Assembly: GCA_002307095.1 (NCBI GenBank)
Contig: DBTO01000055.1
Location: forward strand, 1 to 13,865
Source: Sulfurospirillum sp. UBA1314
GTDB taxonomy: Bacteria; Campylobacterota; Campylobacteria; Campylobacterales; Sulfurospirillaceae
DNA: 13,865 nucleotides
Reading direction: 5' to 3'
This document shows positions 6,901 to 12,981 of the stretch, piece after piece. The notes under the pieces are model-generated. The model saw only the letters and a program-made list of their open reading frames with translations, was not told where the DNA came from and did no database searches. The translations under genes were made by a program, and so were the position numbers. Each line of letters starts with the position of its first letter. Positions within the stretch are counted from its first letter, which is position 1.

Positions 6901-7656
6901 ACTTCATCTAAAAACATTCACTATATTTGTGATATTTTCAAAACAGAAGTAGCCCTCTTAGAATGGCTTTATGTGCAAACAGACGCCTTAAATTCCCATT
7001 TTGACTTTGATGCTAAATTATTAAACGGTATATTAGATTTAGACCCACTCTTTTTGGTCAAATATATTCAACATTTATTTGATAGCAATGATAAACTAGA
7101 TAAAAATGATGGGAAAAGGCTTTATTCAATTCTTTGGGATAGAGATAATTATCATGAAATTATGTCTAGTCTGATGAATTGTATATATGAAAATAGAAAA
7201 AAATTCAAACATTACCATATTCAATCATTTTTAATAAGATTTTATCTTCAAAAGCAAACACGCATTGGGCAAGAGGCAAATCTCGTAAAAAGGCAAATTG
7301 AATTTTTGAAAAACTACATTAAAATCAAAACTTTTGATGAAATTGAATTTATTTTTGAAGAACTCATTTGTGATTTAGAGGAAAGCGCTAAAAGAGAACT
7401 TTTCAAAAGCTTTTTAGAAGTTAATAAATCAATAGACGATTTTAAAAAACTTATACTGGAACCAAGCCATTTTATATTTAGTGGTAGTCTAGCAGTCAGG
7501 TGGTTAAATAGATTAGCTTTTTATGAATCTCTAAAAGAAATTATTGGCTCTGATATTGAACTACTCCCTCACTTACATGAAATAGAAAAAAAGTGCGATA
7601 TATTCAAAAGCTATCTTAAGGATGCAAAAAAAAGAGATTTTATTGACGGACACTAA
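3907..7656 (+). CDS. STAND NTPase with N-terminal PD-(D/E)XK-like domain (Avs-like, putative defence protein)
   Basis: 1249 residues in three parts. Residues 1-150 resemble a restriction-endonuclease-like fold: GTPDT (D53), a turn, then KYIFVEYTTQ (E66). The usual lysine of the E-x-K motif is Thr68, so cleavage is not assured. Residues about 180-380 form a P-loop NTPase: Walker A GAPGVGKT (207-214, K213), Walker B YLIFIDD (256-262), a later LVLTLR strand like the STAND sensor arginine, and EGNPRLAAMMGK, resembling the GxP motif of NB-ARC/STAND winged-helix regions. From about 400 to the end it is helix-rich without recognised motifs, as expected for a ligand-sensing repeat scaffold. This layout matches bacterial STAND immune sensors such as Avs, but the exact family is not established here. 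A palindrome copy lies inside at 4360 and another 8 bp after the stop. Confidence 0.8.
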   Translation: MSKKNLIEQALSALDATAFHKLVDQYLNKKYNYLIHSIGTKEGEDKPTTGTPDTLIPIDGKYIFVEYTTQKRDIIKKFLDDLKKCFDETKTKIPKAKIEEIILACNSKLSIKDIETLQNRCSNEHIACELLTLSVLSNELINHYPSLAEEYLHVTIDRNQILDLDDFIQAYDSKFSIPIGTSFYFRAQEKEQILISLTTHQILSISGAPGVGKTRLAIECCKEYATLNHYKLYCISPHSVDILDDLKTYFSGEENYLIFIDDVNRISYVLQYIIELFPQKIASNQIKLVLTLRSYAKDKIADTFKKYTNFSTLDIYIPCFQNREIEIFMKSEFNIENNRYLEQIAKVSEGNPRLAAMMGKVINETDNIETIRDVSSIYEQYFSSIQEDIFQEENHTLLQVTAIIAFYWYIDKKDETQVSQITHIFGLSMEDFWSCISILHKYEIVDIYEDEVAKVSDQILSTYLFYEAVFKRKLLPIKLFLENFLETNHGRINDVIIPIFDKFNKELILQTLHPSVDKLWQDKFKSNDKEFLSALASHFYFLKPVEILMFVKNQIEELESDDMSTCTVDFEKDSVRYYEAYHSLNILKKFSGSEQYYSLAIDLVLLYFSKKPSQAKEFLAVLLEAFGLNDNAYEQDFIIQKTLIDKLLKNIETSEIFIPLFYEVAKDFIHTRAHNSYEVIGWSAFKTVQEGDLQNFRRTIWKSIFSMYESQETYIKTLLLDYLLDHHHYEPSNFASWDREIFEQFFWEKLNPEIYLDCKIVHDFIDFFEKNELKIDQKLSLKFEHKYLEVYRVFSLTRLELRREYQDMNFKELSDISAANIDHYIENLSLQDYKKLFEALAEIIKYTADRWQFHENFFHIFETLYKKDKALFEDVIRLYYDNLDNIGIYCYPTIKFYYEKNGKEKTIQFLTTLSIENIDDLWFNYFAYLKEDDITKEDISMLLNYYQTAKACRIAYSLDFLEKYQNYDNSLIISIVKMIKQRNLFTQDSTFLMSKMLDTSSKNIHYICDIFKTEVALLEWLYVQTDALNSHFDFDAKLLNGILDLDPLFLVKYIQHLFDSNDKLDKNDGKRLYSILWDRDNYHEIMSSLMNCIYENRKKFKHYHIQSFLIRFYLQKQTRIGQEANLVKRQIEFLKNYIKIKTFDEIEFIFEELICDLEESAKRELFKSFLEVNKSIDDFKKLILEPSHFIFSGSLAVRWLNRLAFYESLKEIIGSDIELLPHLHEIEKKCDIFKSYLKDAKKRDFIDGH
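4360..4369. repeat. Dispersed palindrome TTACATGTAA, copy 4 (intragenic)
   Basis: Inside the STAND gene, in frame as Leu152-His153-Val154 just after the nuclease-like domain. This is the only copy not followed by AAG on either strand. Confidence 0.8.
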
Positions 7657-7663
7657 AAGCCTC

Positions 7664-7675
7664 TTTACATGTAAA
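7664..7675. repeat. Dispersed palindrome TTTACATGTAAA, copy 5
   Basis: A full 12-bp palindrome 8 bp after the STAND stop, in the 50-bp gap between that gene and the convergent lipocalin gene. I see no other terminator in this gap. Confidence 0.85.
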
Positions 7676-7706
7676 CCTTCTATGAATGCAAATCATAGCA
7701 CTATCT

Positions 7707-8216
7707 TCACTCCTGTTTCACCCACAAAAGCTTGCTCGTATCATAATTACACTCTTGCACTTTATTTAAAATCTTACGTTTTGTTGCTTCATCGATGCTT
7801 TTTGAGCGGGAAAGTATCCATAAGTATTCGCGGCTGGGTTCGCCTATAAGTGCGTAAGTGTAGTCTTCATCTAACATCAGCACCCAGTAGTTTCCGTAAA
7901 AAGGTCGAAAGAAACTCACTTTCAATTTTGCAAGTGTCGCGTCTTCTGCGTAGGCGATGCCTTGGGCTTCTTTGTGGGTTCCATCTTCTTTGGTGCATTG
8001 GTTGAGGACGTTGATGCTTCCATCGTCATTGAGCGTGTAGGTTGCCGACACATTGGTACAGCCTTTTTCAAACGAGTGGTCAAACCGTGCTATCTCATAC
8101 CATGTGCCAAGGTATCGGTTTAACTCAACTTTTTCAACCGTTGGAAGAGGTGCATAGTGTTTTGCGCAACCTAGAAAAATGAAGCTGCACATGAAAGTGA
8201 TGAAGAGTTTGAACAT
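7707..8216 (-). CDS. blc: Blc-like outer-membrane lipocalin lipoprotein
   Basis: 169 residues. A lipoprotein signal (MFKLFITFMCSFIFLGCAK) has the lipobox LGC at residues 16-18, so mature Cys18 would be lipidated. The lipocalin signature follows: VELNRYLGTWYEIARFDHSFEKGC (the G-x-W motif), then NVSATYTLNDDGSINVLNQC, a KVSFFRPFYGNYWVLMLDEDYTYALIGEPSREYLWILSR core typical of bacterial lipocalin (Blc), and a short C-terminal helix. The Cys pair may form a disulfide. Bacterial lipocalins bind fatty acids or lysophospholipids at the outer membrane, often under envelope stress. I place the start at 8216 because AAGGAGT (8222-8228, minus strand) lies six bases before it; the longer reading would run through the promoter and ribosome site. 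The gene converges on the STAND operon. Confidence 0.9.
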   Translation of the reverse strand: MFKLFITFMCSFIFLGCAKHYAPLPTVEKVELNRYLGTWYEIARFDHSFEKGCTNVSATYTLNDDGSINVLNQCTKEDGTHKEAQGIAYAEDATLAKLKVSFFRPFYGNYWVLMLDEDYTYALIGEPSREYLWILSRSKSIDEATKRKILNKVQECNYDTSKLLWVKQE

Positions 8217-8223
8217 AGCGACT

Positions 8224-8262
8224 CCTTTTTGAGTAATAGTAAAAGTATACACTCAAAAAAGG
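8224..8262. promoter_or_regulatory. Inverted repeat spanning the lipocalin promoter and ribosome site
   Basis: CCTTTTTGAGT (8224-8234) mirrors ACTCAAAAAAGG (8251-8262), differing only by one extra A, with a 16-base spacer. On the minus strand the spacer holds TATACT (8244-8249), a good -10 placed to start the transcript near 8237. The left arm contains the Shine-Dalgarno sequence. It could be an operator around the promoter, or, for a longer transcript, a hairpin hiding the ribosome site. Confidence 0.45.
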
Positions 8263-8324
8263 CTCTTTTGATGCGGATCTTAAATCTAACCTATGCGTTT
8301 AATATTGAGCATACATTAGGCACG

Positions 8325-8350
8325 AAGGAAGCCTCTTTTGAAGCTTCCTT
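8325..8350 (-). terminator. Hairpin downstream of hcp
   Basis: AAGGAAGC (8325-8332) pairs perfectly with GCTTCCTT (8343-8350) around a 10-base loop, 18 bp after the hcp stop. No clean U-run follows on the minus strand (TTCGTGCC), so it may act as a weak terminator or an mRNA 3'-end stabiliser. The rest of the hcp-lipocalin gap holds the lipocalin promoter and a palindrome copy. Confidence 0.45.
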
Positions 8351-8352
8351 GT

Positions 8353-8364
8353 TTTACATGTAAA
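8353..8364. repeat. Dispersed palindrome TTTACATGTAAA, copy 6
   Basis: A full 12-bp palindrome, three bases beyond the hcp stop codon (minus strand) and two bases from the hairpin at 8325-8350. Confidence 0.85.
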
Positions 8365-8367
8365 GGT

Positions 8368-9699
8368 TTACGCAGGTTTTTTTAGCAGGAGTTTTTCCAC
8401 GTCAGATGCCGCATCATCGGTCAAGTGCAAGTTAAAGTTCTCTTGCAAGAAAGCGAAGATGTCATCGTTTACAAATTGTGGTGGTTTTGGTCCAAGGTAG
8501 ATATTTTTGATGCCAAGGCTAAAGAGTCCTAGAAGAATCAGAACCGCTTTTTGCTCCATCCAGCTAAGAACGATCGAAACTGGAAGATCATGGACGGTTA
8601 CGCCAAGAGCGCCTGCAAGGGCTAGAGCGATGTGAACAGCGCCGTTGCTGTCATTACATTGTCCAAGGTCTAGGTAGCGAGGAATGCCCGTGTCAGCAAC
8701 CGTACCAAAATCGATGTCGTTAAATCTAAATTTACCACAACTTGAAGTGAGGATCACACAGTCATTTGGAAGACTCTCTGCCATTTTTCGGTAGTATTCG
8801 CCGCCTGAGCCAGGAGCATCACACCCTGCGATGACGAAGAACTGGCTAATTTTGCCTGCTTGTACCGCTTCTAAGATTTGTGGAGCAAGACCAAGGATGG
8901 TTTTATAGTGGTGACCCGTTACGAGTGTTTCTTCACTGTCAAATCCTGTTACGTCTGGAAGTGCTAATGTCTGAGCGATCACTTCGCTAAAGTCGTTATT
9001 GTGGATTTTTTTGCCCTCTTTGATGCCTACGATGTCATACGTGTAAAGTCTATCAATATACGTTGCGTTTGATTTTGGAGGCACGATACAGTTGGTGTTA
9101 ACGATGATGGTTCCGCCCCATTGCTCGAAGAGTTTGGTTTGGTCAAACCACGATTTACCGATGTTACCTTTAAGGTGAGGGTATTTTTTAAGCTCAGGAT
9201 ACGCATGGGCGGGAAGCATTTCGGAGTGTGTATAAACATTGATGCCTTTGCCTTCTGTTTGGCGTAAAAGCTCTAAGAACATGTCAAGATTGTGACCGCT
9301 GACTAAGATCGCTTTACCTTCTGCTTTGTTTTGACTGATTTTAACAGGGCTTGGAACGCCAAGGTGAGAGGTGTGCGCTTCGCTTAGGATGTCCATCATT
9401 TTAACACCTGCAGAGCCGATTTTCATCAGTTGAGCGATGTGGTCGTCGAAGTTGAAATTCACGTTAGTCAGTGTAAAGTAAAGTGTTTGAGCGATGACGT
9501 CATCGACTTCTTTCGTGTTAGCACCAAATTCATTGGCGTGCGTTCTGTACGCACTAAGACCTTTAAGACCGTAAATCATGATGTCTTGAAGTTTCGCCAA
9601 GTTGGCATCTTTGCCACAAGTTCCTACCTCTTGACCTTTAGAACCACAGCCGTTGATGGCACTCATAGAGCATTGATCACATAACATGTTTAAAGACAT
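8368..9699 (-). CDS. hcp: Hybrid cluster protein (hydroxylamine/NO reductase), short type
   Basis: 443 residues. The N-terminal cysteine cluster (C7, C10, C18, C28) would bind the conventional Fe-S cluster. The hybrid Fe-S-O cluster ligands all appear in order: the GHN histidine, EGKGINVYTHSEMLPAH with its glutamate, the TNCIVPP cysteine, the IAGCDA cysteine (persulfide site), SSCGK, LGQCND, and the final SWMEQKAV with Glu and Lys. At 443 residues it matches the short class lacking part of the N-terminal helical bundle; the common form is about 550. Hcp reduces nitric oxide or hydroxylamine in the cytoplasm and is induced under anaerobic nitrosative conditions. AGAGGA lies a few bases before the ATG. 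The FNR-type box upstream fits this regulation. No hcr reductase gene is adjacent, so the electron donor is unknown. Confidence 0.93.
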   Translation of the reverse strand: MSLNMLCDQCSMSAINGCGSKGQEVGTCGKDANLAKLQDIMIYGLKGLSAYRTHANEFGANTKEVDDVIAQTLYFTLTNVNFNFDDHIAQLMKIGSAGVKMMDILSEAHTSHLGVPSPVKISQNKAEGKAILVSGHNLDMFLELLRQTEGKGINVYTHSEMLPAHAYPELKKYPHLKGNIGKSWFDQTKLFEQWGGTIIVNTNCIVPPKSNATYIDRLYTYDIVGIKEGKKIHNNDFSEVIAQTLALPDVTGFDSEETLVTGHHYKTILGLAPQILEAVQAGKISQFFVIAGCDAPGSGGEYYRKMAESLPNDCVILTSSCGKFRFNDIDFGTVADTGIPRYLDLGQCNDSNGAVHIALALAGALGVTVHDLPVSIVLSWMEQKAVLILLGLFSLGIKNIYLGPKPPQFVNDDIFAFLQENFNLHLTDDAASDVEKLLLKKPA

Positions 9700-9759
9700 T
9701 TTCTATCCTCTTTTTAAAATTTCCAGCATCTTAGCAAGAGGATAAAATTATGTCATTGA

Positions 9760-9773
9760 TTGATCTCAATCAA
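9760..9773. promoter_or_regulatory. FNR/CRP-superfamily box upstream of hcp
   Basis: TTGATCTCAATCAA is a perfect TTGAT-N4-ATCAA site, 61 bp before the hcp start. A TAAGAT at 9728-9733 (minus strand) could be the -10, placing the box near -45 and so suited to activation. The site lies in the 79-bp gap after the GGDEF-EAL gene, showing that hcp has its own promoter. Which regulator (FNR, NNR/Dnr-like, other) is not decidable from the site alone. Confidence 0.75.
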
Positions 9774-9777
9774 GACT

Positions 9778-9789
9778 TTTACATGTAAA
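9778..9789. repeat. Dispersed palindrome TTTACATGTAAA, copy 7 (overlaps a stop codon)
   Basis: A full 12-bp palindrome that supplies the last codons and the stop of the GGDEF-EAL gene (minus strand: CTT TAC ATG TAA, Leu-Tyr-Met-stop). It begins five bases beyond the FNR-type box. Confidence 0.85.
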
Positions 9790-12700
9790 GACTCGAATCT
9801 TTCCAAGCGATGATCGCATCGGGGTGCATCGGACGTGCGATACCATAGCCTTGCGCAAACGTACAGCCGTGTTTTAAGAGAAGTTCCGCGTGTTCTTGCG
9901 TCTCAACACCCTCAGCGATAACACTTAGATCAAACGCTTTGCTCAATCCCACAATCGCCTCGACAATGGCGAGATCGTCGTTGTCATGCAACAAATTACA
10001 GATAAAACTTTGGTCGATTTTCAAAATATCAATCGGCAATTTTCGCAAATAACTCAGCGATGAATACCCCGTCCCAAAATCATCCAGAGCAAAGCGCACA
10101 CCGAGGGTTTTACACGCGTGCATGATTTGCGAAACATGCACCATATCTTCGAGTGCACTCGTCTCTAAGATTTCCAACTCAACACGGTGTGCAGGTACAT
10201 CCGGATAGCGAAGCAACATCGCTTGCAGGTACTCTGTAAAGCTCGGATCTTGCAGTTGACGCGCCCCAACGTTGATGCTGACCGAGATACTAAGCCCCTC
10301 TTTTATCCAAGCGCTCATCTGTTTAAACGCTCGCTCTATAACCCATTCGCCAAGCTTAATGCTCAAAACATGATCTTCCACAATCGGCAAAAATACATGC
10401 GGAAGCAAGAAACCTTTTTCGGGGTGTTGCCACCGTATGAGCGCTTCAACACTCACAAGTTCGCGTGTTTCAAGGTTGACTTTAGGCTGATAATAAAGCA
10501 AAAATTCATCATTCATAATCGCCGATAAAATGCTCTCAAGACTCTCGTTTTGTTTTTTCATCGCACGATCAGACTCGATGTCAAAAAAGCGGTAACGGTT
10601 TTTTCCCGATTGTTTTGACTGATACATCGCAAGATCGGCATGCCTTAAAAGCTGATCGGCATCGACACCGTCTTTGGGGTAAAGCGTCACGCCAATGCTA
10701 CTGGAGACTTGGATGATATTTTCATTGATCACGATAGGATCAGACGTTGCTTTAAGGAGACGATCTAAGATGGGCTTGCACTCGTCGTGATTGGAAAGAT
10801 CGGTCAAAACAGCCACGAACTCATCGCCACCCAATCTTGAGATGGTATCGCCTTGGCGCAATGCCTCTTGCATACGCTCAGCGATGATAATCAAAAGCTC
10901 GTCGCCGACGTGGTGCCCATATTGGTCATTGATAACTTTAAAGCCATCCAAGTCCAAATAAACCACGGCGAGCTCTTTTTTCCTTCGCTCCGTTTGCGCC
11001 ATCGCTTGTCTGAGACGATCGGCAAATAAGACACGGTTCGGTAACGAGGTCAACGCGTCATAATGCGCCACATACTCCAACTGCTTTTCATGCTCTTTCA
11101 TCGTCGTGATGTCCGTAAAAAGTGCAACATACGACTGAACGACCTCATGTTCATCGTAGATAGCGCTGATGCTTGTCATCTGCACATAGACTTCACCTGA
11201 CTTACGGCGGTTGGAGATTTCGCCGTACCAGTGCCCTTTTTCAAGCAGGGATTGCCACATTTGCTTGTAAAAAGACTCGCTTTGCCTTCCCGATTTGAGC
11301 AGTCGCGGATTTTGCCCCACCACCTCTTCATGGGAATAGCCCGTAATACAGGTAAACGTATCATTCACCTCAACAATCTGCCCCGAAGCGTTGGTGATCA
11401 TAATGCCTTCTCTCGCATAAGTAAAGACACTGGCTGCGAGTTTGAGTTTGGCTTCTGCCTCTTTACGGTGGGTGATTTCATGCGATAAAACAATGAAATG
11501 CGCTACCGTATGAGACTCTTTTTTCTTTGAAACGGAGAGTTCAAACCAGAGCGTTTTAGCGTTTTCTTCGATGGAAAATTGATACCCAAAGGCATGCCCT
11601 TCTTGATCCGCTTCGCGCAGTGCTTGGATAAAAACGTCTGCAACATCCTTTGGGTAAATCTCATAAACATTTTTACCCATCATCGCTTGCGATAAAGAGG
11701 CACTCACACTGGCATGTGCTCGTCCCACACGAAAATAAATTCCATCAAGGCTCATTTCAAACAGCGCATCGGGAATGGCATCGAGAGTGCTTTGCAGATT
11801 GTCTTGCACCAACAGCAGGTGTTTTTCATTGTGGCGAATACGCCTGTTTTGACGGTATAACTGAAAACCAACACTCATTAAAAACAGAAGAAAAGCAGAA
11901 AGCATTAGGGCAATATGATTCGCATAACGCGCCCAAAAATCGGCTAAGGTAAATTTGGGAGCCCCTTCAAACGGTGGTACACGAAGGGTTCGCAGAGCAT
12001 CTTCAACCCCTTTATAATCAGAGGGAACGGTAAAGCCATAAATCTGCGCACTCCTAGCCGCTTCACTCTCAGGAGAAAGCGCTAAAAGTGCTACCGTTAA
12101 AGCCCGCGCGATATGCTCATCAAAACCTGTCACAACGACCAAAGGCCATTCAGGATAGAGTCTGGTGGAGCGAATGTAAGGGAAATTTGAATCGCTTTGC
12201 TCATGAATGATTTTAAGATCGGACAACGCTAATTTGCCTTCATGAACCATATCTTCTATAACGTTGGTACGCACAAATCCTGCGTCTGCTTTACGCGTGA
12301 GAACCGCTTCGATCACCGTGTCATGAGGCATACCTGTTATTACCAAATGCGTCTGCTTGGGCATAATGCCCTTCAGTGCCAGCTCATACGCTTGCATCTG
12401 ATACCCACCTAAAGAGTCTGTGTCGGTCACAGCAATTTTTGTGTTTTGAAGATCGTTTAGCTTTGAAAGCGGTGAGTCGTGGCGCGTGAAAATAACCCCA
12501 GCAAATTGGGTGAGAATCGTGTCGTTTTTTTGGGTAATTTGTGTCACAAGCGGAGCGGAAAGTTTATGCCTGTTTTTGAGAACGATGTAATGCCCCGGAT
12601 TGGTTAAGATGATGTCGACTTCATGATTGGCAACGGCTTGTGTAAATTCGGGGTAATTGTAGATGTGAAGGGCAATAGGTTTTTTGATAGCATCTTGAAG

Positions 12701-12835
12701 GTATGTTGCAAAAGGTTGCCACTGAATCAACGCTTGCTCTTTAGGGCGAAACGCTAAAATTCCGAGGCGAAGGGCTTCTTCTGCACTTAAAAATTGACAT
12801 AAACACAATAAAAGGCTTAAAATAATCTTTTTCAT
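9779..12835 (-). CDS. PhnD-like sensor, PAS-PAS-GGDEF-EAL cyclic-di-GMP protein
   Basis: 1018 residues. A signal peptide (cleavage likely after A18) precedes a periplasmic PhnD-like substrate-binding domain (about 25-285), with LGILAFRPKEQALIQWQPF and a VDIILTNPGHYI pocket stretch. One membrane helix lies at about 307-327. Two PAS domains follow (about 345-460 and 465-580), then GGDEF and EAL domains. GGDEF (669-673) is intact, with the product-inhibition I-site R660-x-x-D663 five residues before it. EAL (797-799) is intact, with later DDFGTGYSSL, KIDQSF and EGVET, so both synthesis and breakdown of cyclic-di-GMP are possible. The periplasmic ligand is unknown; PhnD-like folds bind phosphonates or other oxyanions in other systems. 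GTGAG lies a few bases before the ATG. It is followed by hcp on the same strand, 79 bp away, with a separate promoter. Confidence 0.92.
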   Translation of the reverse strand: MKKIILSLLLCLCQFLSAEEALRLGILAFRPKEQALIQWQPFATYLQDAIKKPIALHIYNYPEFTQAVANHEVDIILTNPGHYIVLKNRHKLSAPLVTQITQKNDTILTQFAGVIFTRHDSPLSKLNDLQNTKIAVTDTDSLGGYQMQAYELALKGIMPKQTHLVITGMPHDTVIEAVLTRKADAGFVRTNVIEDMVHEGKLALSDLKIIHEQSDSNFPYIRSTRLYPEWPLVVVTGFDEHIARALTVALLALSPESEAARSAQIYGFTVPSDYKGVEDALRTLRVPPFEGAPKFTLADFWARYANHIALMLSAFLLFLMSVGFQLYRQNRRIRHNEKHLLLVQDNLQSTLDAIPDALFEMSLDGIYFRVGRAHASVSASLSQAMMGKNVYEIYPKDVADVFIQALREADQEGHAFGYQFSIEENAKTLWFELSVSKKKESHTVAHFIVLSHEITHRKEAEAKLKLAASVFTYAREGIMITNASGQIVEVNDTFTCITGYSHEEVVGQNPRLLKSGRQSESFYKQMWQSLLEKGHWYGEISNRRKSGEVYVQMTSISAIYDEHEVVQSYVALFTDITTMKEHEKQLEYVAHYDALTSLPNRVLFADRLRQAMAQTERRKKELAVVYLDLDGFKVINDQYGHHVGDELLIIIAERMQEALRQGDTISRLGGDEFVAVLTDLSNHDECKPILDRLLKATSDPIVINENIIQVSSSIGVTLYPKDGVDADQLLRHADLAMYQSKQSGKNRYRFFDIESDRAMKKQNESLESILSAIMNDEFLLYYQPKVNLETRELVSVEALIRWQHPEKGFLLPHVFLPIVEDHVLSIKLGEWVIERAFKQMSAWIKEGLSISVSINVGARQLQDPSFTEYLQAMLLRYPDVPAHRVELEILETSALEDMVHVSQIMHACKTLGVRFALDDFGTGYSSLSYLRKLPIDILKIDQSFICNLLHDNDDLAIVEAIVGLSKAFDLSVIAEGVETQEHAELLLKHGCTFAQGYGIARPMHPDAIIAWKDSSLYM

Positions 12836-12879
12836 GATAACTCACTGTATTTTAACGAATTATCAAAACTTCTAAGATC

Positions 12880-12885
12880 AGTATA
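12880..12885 (-). promoter_or_regulatory. Candidate extended -10 for the GGDEF-EAL gene
   Basis: On the minus strand TGC-TATACT gives an extended -10 with a leader of about 38 bases. It competes with TGG-TATAAT at 12923-12928. No good -35 matches either, which is usual in this phylum. Confidence 0.4.
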
Positions 12886-12922
12886 GCACTATTCTGTTTA
12901 ATGATATTTGTAATTCTTTCTT

Positions 12923-12928
12923 ATTATA
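12923..12928 (-). promoter_or_regulatory. Second candidate extended -10 in the uppS/GGDEF-EAL gap
   Basis: On the minus strand TGG-TATAAT is a consensus extended -10, 88 bp before the GGDEF-EAL start. A GTGACA at 12942-12947 is too close to be its -35 (13 bases). Confidence 0.4.
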
Positions 12929-12981
12929 CCAAAAATTAAAGTGTCACGTTTTTGTTTTTTACATTAATAGTGATTCGTAAA

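Noticed and set aside
7664..7675. Palindrome copy as an intrinsic terminator of the STAND gene
   Set aside because: With no spacer it folds to at most a four-base AT stem and there is no U-run, so it cannot act as a normal terminator by itself.
7622..7849. 75-codon plus-strand frame over the STAND end and the lipocalin gene
   Set aside because: It overlaps two well-supported genes and has no ribosome site or recognisable motif.
8217..8252. Longer N-terminus for the lipocalin
   Set aside because: It would add 12 residues before the signal peptide and overlap the -10 and ribosome site; the start at 8216 is better supported.
9682..9694. AACATGTTTAAA in the start of hcp as a degenerate palindrome copy
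   Set aside because: The outer bases and spacing do not match; the coding sequence explains it.
10187..10528. 113-codon open frame antisense to the EAL region
   Set aside because: A shadow of the strongly supported GGDEF-EAL gene; no ribosome site, and its composition follows from the opposite strand.
11231..11952. Open frames on the plus strand opposite the PAS domains
   Set aside because: Shadows of the same gene, without recognisable motifs or ribosome sites.
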